From contig OZ251577.1 of the NCBI GenBank assembly GCA_965243805.1, forward strand, positions 2,170,001-2,234,000: a DNA stretch of 64,000 bases, in the 5' to 3' direction. Shown piece by piece: positions 24,937-33,389 of this stretch; within the stretch, counting starts at the first letter, position 1, and every line of letters starts with the position of its first letter. Origin of the DNA: CATQHQ01 sp965243805 (GTDB lineage: Bacteria; Gemmatimonadota; Gemmatimonadetes; Longimicrobiales; Gaopeijiaceae). A program made the position numbers and the translations under genes. Under the pieces are notes generated by a model that saw only the letters and a program-made list of their open reading frames with translations, did no database searches and was not told the origin of the DNA.

Positions 24937-26628
24937 TCAGCTCGCCGGTCGTCTCACCGGTCCCCGGATCCACCGGCCGGGCTTCTCGCCGGTGAGTCCC
25001 CCGTCTCGGATCACGGGCACGCCGTTCACCAGCAGGTCGGTGATCCCCACGCTGTACTGGTGGGGGTCGGCGTAGGTGGCGCGGTCCGCAATCACCTCCG
25101 GGTCGAAAACGGCCACGTCGGCGCGCATTCCCTCGGCGATCACGCCCAAGTCCTCGCGGCCGAGCCAGCGTGCGGGCATGGAGGTCATCTTTTGGACCGC
25201 TTCCTCCAGGGTGATCACGCCCAGCTCCCGGACGTAGCGGGCCAGCACGCGGGGGAACGCGCCATAGCTGCGGGGGTGCGGGTAGCCGATCCCGTAGCCC
25301 ACCGCGTCGCCGTCGGTCTCGATCATCGCCAAGGGATGCTGCATGATCCGGATCACGTCCCCTTCGTCCATTGCGTGGTAGATGGCGCTGAAACCGCCCT
25401 TCAGCTGAAGCTCGATCGCCAGCTGGATGCCAGTCTCCAGGTCGTTGGGAAGCCCCCGGTCGGCGGCGTAGTCGGCCAGCGTCTTGCCGTTGTAGCTCTC
25501 GTCGGAGCGCAACACGCGAAACTGGATGCGGGAGATGTCGCCGCCGGTGCGGTCGGTCATGAAGATCGTCCGCATATCGGCTTCCATGCGTTGTCGCGTG
25601 TCCGGATCGGCCACACGCCCGGCAAACTCCTCGGGTCCGCCAGCCAACGCCCACTGGGGGAAGAGGATCGACGAGCCGGTGCTGGAAGCAGCGTAGGGGT
25701 AGAGGTCGTGGGTGACCGTCAGGCCGGCCGCGTTGGCCGAGTCGATCATTGCCAGCGACTTCTCGCTCCATCCCCACTGGGCCGCGCCCGCTGCCTTGTG
25801 ATGGTTGATCTGGGCGGGGATGCCAGCTTCGTCGGCGATCCGAATCGTCTCGGCGACCGACTTCAGCAGCCCGCTGGCCTCGTTGCGCATGTGGGTCACG
25901 TAGATGCCGCCGTGGCGGGCCGCGACCTTGGCCAGCTCAATCACTTCTTCCGTCTCGGCGAAGTTGGCGGGCACGTAGAGCAGTCCGGTGGAGAGCCCCA
26001 GGGCACCCTCGCGCATCGACTGGTCCACGAGAGCCTTCATCTCTTCCATCTCGGCGTCGGTGGGGGCCCGGTTGTCCATTCCCAGGACCTGCTTTCGGGT
26101 CCAGGTGTGGCCGGCGAAGAAGCCCACGTTCGGGGCCGTTTCCAGGCTCGACGCGAACGCCTCCATCGGCCACGGCTGGTCGCCCGAGTGCAGCGACGCG
26201 ATCAGCGTGGTGATCCCTTGGCGCAGGAAGTTCTCGGCCAGCGGGTACTCGGCGATCGTCTGCTGGACGTGGGAGTGGTTGTCGATGAAGCCGGGCGTGA
26301 CGACTTGGCCTTCGGCGTCGATCACCGTGGCCGCGAGCGACCGATCCACCGGCTCGCGGGACACCAGGACGATGCGCCCATCCGCCACGGCCACATCCGC
26401 CCGAAAGCGGTCGGTGCCGGTGCCGTCCACCACTGTGCCGCCTGCGATCAGGACGTCGTACTGCTGCCCGGACGCGGGAGCGAAGGCGATGGCCGCCAAG
26501 CCCAGGAAAAGGACAAGGGTCAGCGCCAGCGTCGACGCGGGAGGCAGGGTCGCCGCGGCAGGCAGGCTCGACCCGGGAGGCGCCGAGGGCGGAAGGTTCC
26601 TGGAGGTGGTCTTTGCACGGAAAGTCAT
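24937..26628 (-). CDS. Exported N-acyl-D-amino-acid deacylase family amidohydrolase
   Basis: 563 residues from ATG 26628, with AGGAG about 10 nt upstream. A long signal peptide (LALTLVLFLGLAAIAFAPASG) precedes VLIAGGTVVDGTG..RFRADVAVADGRIV, then the metal-binding HxH in GFIDNHSHVQ. GALGLSTGLLYVPANFAETEEVIELAKVAARHGGIYVTHMRNEA, INHHKAAG and VTHDLYPYAASSTG complete the amidohydrolase barrel of the D-aminoacylase (DAN) family. The C-terminal EGMRADVAVFDPEVIADRATYADPHQYSVGI is typical. Expected to hydrolyse N-acyl-D-amino acids or similar compounds outside the cytoplasm. Confidence 0.88.
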   Translation of the reverse strand: MTFRAKTTSRNLPPSAPPGSSLPAAATLPPASTLALTLVLFLGLAAIAFAPASGQQYDVLIAGGTVVDGTGTDRFRADVAVADGRIVLVSREPVDRSLAATVIDAEGQVVTPGFIDNHSHVQQTIAEYPLAENFLRQGITTLIASLHSGDQPWPMEAFASSLETAPNVGFFAGHTWTRKQVLGMDNRAPTDAEMEEMKALVDQSMREGALGLSTGLLYVPANFAETEEVIELAKVAARHGGIYVTHMRNEASGLLKSVAETIRIADEAGIPAQINHHKAAGAAQWGWSEKSLAMIDSANAAGLTVTHDLYPYAASSTGSSILFPQWALAGGPEEFAGRVADPDTRQRMEADMRTIFMTDRTGGDISRIQFRVLRSDESYNGKTLADYAADRGLPNDLETGIQLAIELQLKGGFSAIYHAMDEGDVIRIMQHPLAMIETDGDAVGYGIGYPHPRSYGAFPRVLARYVRELGVITLEEAVQKMTSMPARWLGREDLGVIAEGMRADVAVFDPEVIADRATYADPHQYSVGITDLLVNGVPVIRDGGLTGEKPGRWIRGPVRRPAS

Positions 26629-26812
26629 TGGCCGGCATCTCCTAGAGAGTGAGCGAGGCGAGCGAGGACGGTTTAGCTGGACTGAGAAGACGGTTTCGAG
26701 CCGACACCATAGCCTGTCCGGGCGGATCCACGCCAAAGGGGGCCGGAGCGGATGTCCGCCCCGAGAGTTTAAAGGGTAGCCCGAATGGGAGCGCTCCCCC
26801 ATCTTGCCGCCC

Positions 26813-27604
26813 ATGAGCATGAGAATCGCCACTTGGAACGTGAACTCGGTCAAGGCGCGGGAGGCGAGAGTTGCGGCGTGGATCCGCGAGCACGCGCCGG
26901 ACGCCCTCTGCCTTCAGGAGCTGAAGACCACAGACGACGCCTACCCCACCGACGCCATGCGCGAGGCTGGCTGCCACTCGGCGGTGTACGGCCAGCGGAC
27001 CTACAACGGCGTGGCGCTCGTCAGCCCCCATCCGATCTCCCAGGTGGAGCGGGGCTTCGGGGAGGACGGTTTGGAGCCGGACCCCCAAGCTCGGCTGATC
27101 CAGGGCGTGGTCCGGGGCGTGACGGTGTTCTCGGCCTACGTGCCCAACGGGCGAACGGTCGGCTCTGAGTCGCACAGCTACAAGCTGACATGGCTGGCGC
27201 GCCTACTGGAGCTCTTGGAGACCCGCTGCGACCCCGGCGACCCCGTCGTCCTGGCCGGCGACTTCAACGTGGCCTTCGACGACCTGGACGCGGAGAACCC
27301 GGAGCAGTGGGCGTCCAGCGTCCTCTGTGATCCGGCGACGAGGGAGGCGCTGGAGCGGATTCGAGAGTGGGGCTTCGTGGATGTGGTGCGGAAGCACAAC
27401 CCGGAGGGCAGGCTCTACAGCTGGTGGGACTACCGCAGGCTCGCCTTCCCGAAGAACGACGGCTTGCGGATCGACCACGTTTTCGCCACCGTATCCGTGG
27501 CGGAGGCGTCCACCGGGGCGTGGGTGGACCGCAACCAACGGAAGGGGAAGAAGACGGACAAACCGTCGGACCATGCGCCCGTCGTTGCCGACTTCGACCT
27601 CTAG
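26813..27604 (+). CDS. xthA: Exodeoxyribonuclease III (AP endonuclease)
   Basis: 263 residues from ATG 26813; the in-frame ATG two codons later (MRIATWNVNSVKAR) is equally plausible. Catalytic motifs of the EEP fold are intact: WNVNSVKAR, LQELKT, GRTYNGVA-like QRTYNGVAL, PNG, VVLAGDFNVAFDDLDAENP, YSWWDYR, LRIDHVF and the terminal SDHAPV. The enzyme cuts at abasic sites and removes 3' blocks. Other repair genes (fpg, alkA-like, ogt) follow within 4 kb. Confidence 0.92.
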   Translation: MSMRIATWNVNSVKAREARVAAWIREHAPDALCLQELKTTDDAYPTDAMREAGCHSAVYGQRTYNGVALVSPHPISQVERGFGEDGLEPDPQARLIQGVVRGVTVFSAYVPNGRTVGSESHSYKLTWLARLLELLETRCDPGDPVVLAGDFNVAFDDLDAENPEQWASSVLCDPATREALERIREWGFVDVVRKHNPEGRLYSWWDYRRLAFPKNDGLRIDHVFATVSVAEASTGAWVDRNQRKGKKTDKPSDHAPVVADFDL

Positions 27605-27690
27605 GAAGAATCCCGGCGGGAACCTTCCGGGGAACCGGGAGTACCACTCGTGTTCGGTTCCGTCAGCAGCGCAGCCGCAGGAGGCATGAG

Positions 27691-28398
27691 ATGAAAGCTA
27701 GGCAGGTCAGGGAGCGCCAGTACCGGCGCATCTTCGTGGCGGGCATCGGGGTCTCGGTGGTCGTCCACGGCGTCGTCTTGGGGGTGTCCACCTTCAGTGT
27801 CCCCGCCAGCACAGCCGGCGACGACGCGAACAGGACTGCAACGCCCCAAGAGGCCCGGTTCCGCGCCATCGAGCTGGTGGAGCTGTCGCCGCTGGAAGAA
27901 CCCGTGGAAGCGCCGGCGCCCAGAGAGGTCGAGGCGGTGCCCGCGTCTTCGGAACCGGCGCCTGCAACGCCCCCGCCGGCAGGGGCAACGCCTGCGCCCG
28001 CATCCGGTGCTTCGGCGCCGGCGATCGACGCGGCCACGCTGCTCGCCTCCCTCGCAACCCCGTCGGCACCGACCATGCGCGCCAACTTCGCTGCGCAGCG
28101 CAGCCTCCCCTACGGATCGTCGGCGTCCCAAGCGATCCCAGCCTTGGTCGGCGAGGACTCTCACGAGGGTCACGACCACGGAGGCGAGGAGGAGTCCGAC
28201 GGGACGGGCTGGTGGGGCCGCTTCAAGGTGGCGCTGGGCCAGGGCGCCGGTGGCCACTGCAAGCCGCGAAAGCCTCCGGTCGTGGTGTCGGGGCCAAACC
28301 TTCCCCCAGTTCTGGGAGGGACGCAGCCAGAGGACCAGACCACGCCTCCGGACAACCAGTTCCCGCGCCCTAGGGGTCCGCGAGGCCGGGTCTTCTAG
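27691..28398 (+). CDS. TonB-N-terminus-like membrane-anchored protein without TonB C-terminal domain
   Basis: 235 residues from ATG 27691 (GGAG nearby). One N-terminal membrane anchor (IFVAGIGVSVVVHGVVLGVSTFSVP) followed by RFRAIELVELSPLEEP and a long Pro/Ala/Glu linker is the layout of TonB/TolA-type energy transducers. The conserved TonB C-terminal domain is absent. Instead there is a histidine/acid-rich segment (EDSHEGHDHGGEEES) that might bind metal, and a Pro-rich end. The function is unknown. Confidence 0.6.
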   Translation: MKARQVRERQYRRIFVAGIGVSVVVHGVVLGVSTFSVPASTAGDDANRTATPQEARFRAIELVELSPLEEPVEAPAPREVEAVPASSEPAPATPPPAGATPAPASGASAPAIDAATLLASLATPSAPTMRANFAAQRSLPYGSSASQAIPALVGEDSHEGHDHGGEEESDGTGWWGRFKVALGQGAGGHCKPRKPPVVVSGPNLPPVLGGTQPEDQTTPPDNQFPRPRGPRGRVF

Positions 28399-28419
28399 CG
28401 CCCGCTCCGCCCAAACGGG

Positions 28420-29328
28420 CTAACGTCGCCCCCGGCGCTTGAGCCCCTCCATCTCCTCCACGGTCCGCGGCCAGTCCTGACGTAGGAGCCGCGACAGGCC
28501 CCGGTCGGCCAAGAGCTTGCCGCCCGTCTGGCATGTCGGGCAGTAGTTGGTCTCCCGGGTCGCGTAGACGATCCGCTGGACCGCGGTTCCGCAACGGGGA
28601 CACGGCTGGCCGTACTTCCCGTGGGTGGCCATGGCCGGATGAAAGGCGGTCACCTTGGCGGGGAACCGGTCCCCAGCCTCCTCGACCAGGCGAGCCGACC
28701 ACTCCCGGAGCGAGTCTCGTGCAGCCGCGTGCAAGCGCGCCACTTCGTCGTCGTCCAGCCGGCTGGTCAGAGCGACCGGCGACAGCCCAGCTCGCCAAAG
28801 AATCTCGTCGGAGTGGGCGTTGCCGATCCCAGACACGATGCGTGGGTCGGAGAGGGCCCGCTTGAGGGTTCGGTTCTCCCGTCGCAGCGCAACGGCAAAG
28901 TCCTCCACGGTGGCGTCCAGCGGCTCGATCCCGCCCGGGTCGTGCCAAGCCAGAGCCTCCTCTCCCCGAACCACATGGAGCGACGCCCGCTTGTGGGACG
29001 CCGCCTCGGTGACCAGCAGAGTGCCCTTGGGAAAGTCCAGGGCGGCGTGGCCCCGCTTTCGGGGAACCGGCGCACCCGGCGCCTTCCACTGAAAGCGCCC
29101 CGAGATCATGAGGTGCACGACCAGAAAGAGATCGTCGTCCAGGCCGAAGACGATCCGCTTGCCCAGGCGACGCAGCTCCCGCACGACCTTGCCGTGGACG
29201 GCGGACAGCGGAGGGTCCCAGCTCTTGAGAAGGGACGGCGAGCGGAGGCGGACCCCCTGAAGGCACTCGTCCAGCACCCGGCTTCGGAGCGCGTGCAGGT
29301 AGAGGGCCACTTCAGGCAGTTCAGGCAT
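28420..29328 (-). CDS. mutM: Fpg/Nei family DNA glycosylase
   Basis: 302 residues beginning MPELPEV, with the invariant Pro1 nucleophile and Glu2 after Met removal and a lysine in LGKRIVFGL. Helix-two-turn-helix features (SDPRIVSGIGNAHSDEILWRAGLSP) are followed by a C-terminal zinc finger CPRCG...NYCPTCQTGG. The enzyme excises oxidised bases (8-oxoguanine or pyrimidine lesions) and nicks the strand. It is divergent from fabV with a 32-nt spacer. Confidence 0.9.
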   Translation of the reverse strand: MPELPEVALYLHALRSRVLDECLQGVRLRSPSLLKSWDPPLSAVHGKVVRELRRLGKRIVFGLDDDLFLVVHLMISGRFQWKAPGAPVPRKRGHAALDFPKGTLLVTEAASHKRASLHVVRGEEALAWHDPGGIEPLDATVEDFAVALRRENRTLKRALSDPRIVSGIGNAHSDEILWRAGLSPVALTSRLDDDEVARLHAAARDSLREWSARLVEEAGDRFPAKVTAFHPAMATHGKYGQPCPRCGTAVQRIVYATRETNYCPTCQTGGKLLADRGLSRLLRQDWPRTVEEMEGLKRRGRR

Positions 29329-29360
29329 GTGGGCACGGCGTCCTGGTTATCTTCCTGGTC

Positions 29361-30557
29361 ATGATCATCCGCCCGAAAGTTCGCGGCTTCGTCTGCGTCA
29401 CTAGCCATCCGACGGGGTGCGTCGTCAACGTGGCGGAGCAGGTGCGTCTTGCCCAGTCCGCTCCCCTTCACGACCCTCCGCGCTCCGTCTTGGTCTTGGG
29501 CTCCTCCGCCAGCTACGGACTGGGCTCCCGGATCGCCCTGGCCTTCGGCGGAGGCGCGTCCACCTTCGGCGTCTTCTTCGACCGTCCCCCCACGGCTCGC
29601 CGCCCCGGCACCGCTGGCTGGTACAACACCGCAGCCTTCGAGCAAGCGGCAGCAGCAGCCGGACTCCAATCGGCCTGCTTCAACGGAGACGCCTTCTCCG
29701 CCGAGACCAAAGCCCGCGTCGTGGAGGTCCTCAAGCGCGACTTTCCACCGGTGGACTGCGTGGTCAACTCGGTCGCGGCCCCCCGCCGAACCCACCCCGA
29801 GTCGGGGCGAACCTTCACGTCGGTCCTGAAGCCCATCGGCGAGAGCTACCGGTCCAAGACCCTGAACACCGACAAGGCCCTGGTGACAGACGTGGAGCTG
29901 CCGCCGGCGACCGCCGAAGAAGTGGAGGCGACGGTGGCGGTCATGGGCGGCGAAGACTGGCGGCTCTGGATCGACGCGCTGGAGGAGGGCGGCGTGCTGG
30001 CGCCGGGTTGCCGGACGTTCGCCTACAGCTACGTGGGACCCGAGCTCACGTGGCCGATCTACCGGGACGGCGCAATCGGGGCCGCCAAGGCCGACCTGCA
30101 CACCACGGCCCGAGAGCTGGACCGTCGGCTGTCGGCATCGGGAGGCAGCGCCCACGTGGCGGTCATGAAGGCGGTGGTGACCCAAGCCAGCGCGGCGATC
30201 CCCGTCGTGCCGCTCTACGTCTCGATCCTGTACAAGGTCATGAAGGCGGCAGGCGACCACGAAGGGCCCATGGAGCAAGCGGTGCGCCTCTACGGCTCCA
30301 ACGTCTACGGACCCGAAGGATTGAAGGCGGACGCGGACGACCTGATCCGGCTGGACGACTTGGAGATGAAGCCCGAGACCCAGGCCGCCGTGCGCCAAGC
30401 ATGGGACGTGATCTCCAGCGAGAACCTGCGCGAAGAGTCGGACTTCGAAGGCTACCGTACCGACTTTCTGCGCCTCTTCGGCTTCCAGGTTCCGGGAGTG
30501 GACTACGACGCGGACGTGGACCCGCTGACGCCGATCGATCTTGCCGGTGAAGGTTAG
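29361..30557 (+). CDS. fabV: trans-2-enoyl-CoA/ACP reductase FabV
   Basis: 398 residues, the usual FabV length. IIRPKVRGFVCVTSHPTGC at the start, the NADH site VLVLGSSASYGLGSRIALAFGGGA, NSVAAPRR, and the FabV-type Y-x8-K active site (TWPIYRDGAIGAAKADL) are all visible. The C-terminus RTDFLRLFGF is also diagnostic. It catalyses the last reduction of fatty-acid elongation and is the triclosan-resistant enoyl-reductase type. The alkA-like gene overlaps its end by 11 nt. Confidence 0.94.
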   Translation: MIIRPKVRGFVCVTSHPTGCVVNVAEQVRLAQSAPLHDPPRSVLVLGSSASYGLGSRIALAFGGGASTFGVFFDRPPTARRPGTAGWYNTAAFEQAAAAAGLQSACFNGDAFSAETKARVVEVLKRDFPPVDCVVNSVAAPRRTHPESGRTFTSVLKPIGESYRSKTLNTDKALVTDVELPPATAEEVEATVAVMGGEDWRLWIDALEEGGVLAPGCRTFAYSYVGPELTWPIYRDGAIGAAKADLHTTARELDRRLSASGGSAHVAVMKAVVTQASAAIPVVPLYVSILYKVMKAAGDHEGPMEQAVRLYGSNVYGPEGLKADADDLIRLDDLEMKPETQAAVRQAWDVISSENLREESDFEGYRTDFLRLFGFQVPGVDYDADVDPLTPIDLAGEG

Positions 30558-31173
30558 GCCGACCGCGGAGCAGCTGCGCGAACTGGCCGACCGCGACCCG
30601 GTGCTCGGCCGGGCCATGCAGCGCGTCGCGCCCTATCCCGGCTTCCCCCACGGCCCCCTCGCCAAGGGCTCCCACTTCCAGGCGCTGGCCCGCTCCGTCG
30701 TGTTCCAGCAGTTGGCCGGTGCCGCCGCCAGGACGATCTACGCCCGAACGTGCGCACTGACTCCAGGACCCCGCTTCCCCACTGCCGACGAGTGCATGGC
30801 AGTGCCCGACGGGCGCTTCCGAGAAGCCGGCCTGTCGGCTGCCAAGACTCGGGCGGTCAAGGACTTGGCGGCCAAGTCGGCGGACGGATCGGTGCGCCTG
30901 CGAAGCGTCTCGCGGATGGCCGACGACGAGATCGTGGCGATGCTGTCGTCCGTGTGGGGGATCGGCGAGTGGACGGCCCAGATGTTCCTGATCTTTCGCC
31001 TGGGCCGGTTGGATGTGATGCCCGCCGGCGATCTGGGCGTGCGGGAGGGCGCGCGCCGGCTGGACGGACTGGCCGAACGCCCGTCGCCGAAGGCCGTGCT
31101 GGAGCGTGCGGAGGCGTGGCGGCCGCTGCGGTCCGTCGCCACATGGGTTCTCTACCGTCTGTGCGACGAATGA
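30547..31173 (+). CDS. DNA-3-methyladenine glycosylase, AlkA-like (HhH-GPD)
   Basis: 208 residues from GTG 30547 (a TTG two codons upstream is an alternative). The helix-hairpin-helix LSSVWGIGEWTAQMFLIFRLGRLDVMPAGDLGVREG contains the catalytic Asp of the HhH-GPD superfamily. FQALARSVVFQQLAGAAARTIYAR is the typical N-terminal helix pair. It removes alkylated bases and sits directly upstream of ogt, overlapping it by ATGA, so the two form an alkylation-repair operon. Confidence 0.9.
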   Translation: MKVRPTAEQLRELADRDPVLGRAMQRVAPYPGFPHGPLAKGSHFQALARSVVFQQLAGAAARTIYARTCALTPGPRFPTADECMAVPDGRFREAGLSAAKTRAVKDLAAKSADGSVRLRSVSRMADDEIVAMLSSVWGIGEWTAQMFLIFRLGRLDVMPAGDLGVREGARRLDGLAERPSPKAVLERAEAWRPLRSVATWVLYRLCDE

Positions 31174-31733
31174 GCCTCGTCTCGACGCGCATCGACACGC
31201 CCCTGGGACCCATGGCGGCGATCGCCTGCGACGACGGCGTGTGCCTGCTGGAGTTCGAGGGCCGACCGATGCTGAAGACCCAGGTCGGACGAGTGGCCCA
31301 GTGCTTCGGCAGCGAGCCGGCGCCGGGGCGACACGCCCTGCTGGATGCATTGGAGACCGAGTTGGCCGAGTACTTTCGGAGCGAGCGGCGCACCTTCGAC
31401 CTGCCCCTGGCGCTCTCCGGCACGGCCTTCCAGGAGAAGGTGTGGCGTCTGCTCTCCGAGATCCCCTACGGCGAGACGATCAGCTACGACGAACTGGCCC
31501 GCCGCGCCGAGACGCCAAGCGGCCAGCGCGCGGTCGGACGGGCCAACGGCGACAACCGGATCGCCGTGGTGGTCCCCTGCCACCGAGTGGTCCGAGCCGA
31601 CGGACAGCTGGGCGGCTACGGCGGAGGACTCGACCGCAAGCGTCGTCTCCTGGCGCTGGAGCGGACGGGCGTCGGCCAGCGGACGCGCCTCGGCCAGCGC
31701 ACCCGCCTCGGCCAGCACACGCTCTTCGACTAG
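31170..31733 (+). CDS. ogt: Methylated-DNA-protein-cysteine methyltransferase
   Basis: 187 residues from the ATG overlapping the glycosylase stop. The active-site motif VVPCHRVV with acceptor Cys about 137, plus FQEKVWRLLSEIPYGETISYDELARRAETPSGQRAVGRANGDN, identify the suicidal O6-alkylguanine repair protein. The C-terminus carries three 18-bp tandem repeats (31671-31724) encoding VGQRTR / LGQRTR / LGQHTL, which lengthen the protein slightly and should not affect catalysis. Confidence 0.94.
   Translation: MSLVSTRIDTPLGPMAAIACDDGVCLLEFEGRPMLKTQVGRVAQCFGSEPAPGRHALLDALETELAEYFRSERRTFDLPLALSGTAFQEKVWRLLSEIPYGETISYDELARRAETPSGQRAVGRANGDNRIAVVVPCHRVVRADGQLGGYGGGLDRKRRLLALERTGVGQRTRLGQRTRLGQHTLFD
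31671..31724. repeat. Three in-frame 18-bp tandem repeats in ogt
   Basis: Three 18-bp units built on CTCGGCCAGC lie end to end at 31671-31688, 31689-31706 and 31707-31724, giving a six-residue repeat at the Ogt C-terminus. Confidence 0.85.
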
Positions 31734-31757
31734 CACGGAGGAGCGACGGACCCCGCC

Positions 31758-32873
31758 ATGGACGTGCCCCTGCTGGACCTGAAACCCCAGTACGCCGCCG
31801 TCAAGGACGAGGTCGACGCGGCGGTCGCGGGCGTGATCACCTCCCAGCGCTTCGTGTTGGGTCCCGTCGTCGAGGCGTGCGAAGAGGCTGTTGCCGCCTA
31901 CTGCGGCTGCCGCCACGGCGTCGGCGTCTCGTCGGGCACAGACGCGCTCCTCCTCGCCCTCATGGCCGAAGGCATCGGTCCGGGAGACGAGGTCGTCACC
32001 ACGCCCTTCACCTTCTTCGCCACCGCCGGAGCCGTCGCCCGCGTGGGCGCAACGCCCGTCTTCGTGGAGATCGACCCGTCCACCTTCAACATCGACCCGT
32101 CGCTGATCGAGGCGAAGATCACCCCCCGAACCCGTGCCGTCGTGCCCGTCCACCTCTTCGGCCAGATGGCCGAGATGGCGCCGGTCATGGAGGTCGCCGA
32201 CCGCCACGGCTTGGTCGTGATCGAGGACGCCGCCCAGTCGATCGGGGCAGAGCGCGACGGCCAGCGCGCGGGCTCCGTCGGCCACTACGGCTGCTTCTCG
32301 TTCTTCCCCACCAAGAACCTGGGCGCCTTCGGCGACGGGGGGATGATCACAACCCACGACCCTGCTCGGGCGGGCAAGCTCCGAACCCTCCGGGTCCACG
32401 GCGAGCACCGCAAGTACCATCACAGGACCGTCGGCGGGAACTTTCGCCTGGACGCCCTGCAGGCGGCGGTGGTCCTGGCCAAGCTGCCCCATCTCGACGG
32501 CTGGATCGAAGCCCGGAGCCGCAACGCCGCCCTCTACCGACGCCTGATCGGCGCACTGCCCGACGAGCCCCGCGAACGGATCCGCCTCCCTCCCGAAGCG
32601 GCCGGCCGACACGTCTGGAACCAGTTCGTGGTACAGGTGCCCCGTCGCGACCTGGTGAAGGAACGTCTCGCCGCGGCAGGCGTGGGCACGGCCGTCTACT
32701 ACCCGGTCCCGCTCCACTTGCAGGAGTGCTTCGCGGAGCTGGGCCACGCGCCGGGAGACCTTCCGGTCAGCGAAGAGGCGGCGGCCCGAGTCCTGGCGCT
32801 GCCCGTCTTCCCCGAGCTCCCGCCCGCTGCGATCCGCTACGTGACCAGTGCTCTGGGCAAGGCCGTGTGTTGA
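31758..32873 (+). CDS. DegT/DnrJ/EryC1/StrS family sugar aminotransferase
   Basis: 371 residues, GGAGGAG upstream of the ATG. PLLDLKPQYAAVKDEVDAAV, VGVSSGTDALLLAL, GDEVVTTPFTFFATAGAV, VIEDAAQSIGAERDGQRAGSVG and the PLP-binding lysine (about 186) in SFFPTKNLGAFGDGG are typical. These PLP enzymes transfer an amino group to keto-sugars for cell-surface glycans or natural products. No other nucleotide-sugar genes are adjacent, so the product is unknown. Confidence 0.9.
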   Translation: MDVPLLDLKPQYAAVKDEVDAAVAGVITSQRFVLGPVVEACEEAVAAYCGCRHGVGVSSGTDALLLALMAEGIGPGDEVVTTPFTFFATAGAVARVGATPVFVEIDPSTFNIDPSLIEAKITPRTRAVVPVHLFGQMAEMAPVMEVADRHGLVVIEDAAQSIGAERDGQRAGSVGHYGCFSFFPTKNLGAFGDGGMITTHDPARAGKLRTLRVHGEHRKYHHRTVGGNFRLDALQAAVVLAKLPHLDGWIEARSRNAALYRRLIGALPDEPRERIRLPPEAAGRHVWNQFVVQVPRRDLVKERLAAAGVGTAVYYPVPLHLQECFAELGHAPGDLPVSEEAAARVLALPVFPELPPAAIRYVTSALGKAVC

Positions 32874-32983
32874 CCGCCTGAGGCCGAGGCCGCGTGTTGA
32901 CTTCCTGATGGGGCGCGGGACAACTTCCCGACGCGACACCGACAAGCACGAGGACCGAACGCCGACCCGGGAGGGGGAATCAA

Positions 32984-33370
32984 GTGGAGGGACAGGGCAG
33001 AAAGCAGCTCATCGTCGTGGGCGACCGAGTGCTCATCGAGCCGGAAGAGGGAGAGGAACGCACCAAGGTCGGCCTCTACTTGCCGCCGTCGGCGGTGGAC
33101 AAGCAGTCCGTCCAAGGGGGCAGAGTCTTGGCGACGGGTCCCGGAACGCCGATCGGTGCCCCCGCCGACCTGGACGACGAGCCTTGGAGGATCGGCTCCG
33201 GCGAGGCCCGCTACCTGCCAGTGCAAGCCCAGGCGGGCGACTTCGCCATCTTCTTCCGAAAGGCGGCCGTGGAGATCAGCTTCGAGGGCACCAGCTACCT
33301 GGTCGTGCCCCAGGCGGCGATCCTGACCTTGGTACGGGACTTGGAGGCCAGCACCGAGCCCCCCTTTTGA
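32984..33370 (+). CDS. GroES-like (Cpn10 family) protein
   Basis: 128 residues from a GTG preceded by GGGAGGGGG. IVVGDRVLIEPEEGEERTKVGLYLPPSAVDKQSVQGGRVLATGPG, then GDFAIFFRKAAVEISFEGTSYLVVPQAAIL, follows the Cpn10 beta-barrel pattern including the mobile-loop region. It is longer than GroES (about 95 residues) because of an insert near residues 55-75. No groEL lies nearby, so it may be an accessory co-chaperonin. It is the last gene before the P450/peptide region. Confidence 0.82.
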   Translation: MEGQGRKQLIVVGDRVLIEPEEGEERTKVGLYLPPSAVDKQSVQGGRVLATGPGTPIGAPADLDDEPWRIGSGEARYLPVQAQAGDFAIFFRKAAVEISFEGTSYLVVPQAAILTLVRDLEASTEPPF

Positions 33371-33389
33371 TCGGTCGAGACCAGCCGGC

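Noticed and set aside
32984..33370. Considered as part of a groESL operon
   Set aside because: No groEL-like sequence follows; the next gene is a P450 on the opposite strand, so only a stand-alone GroES-like protein is called.
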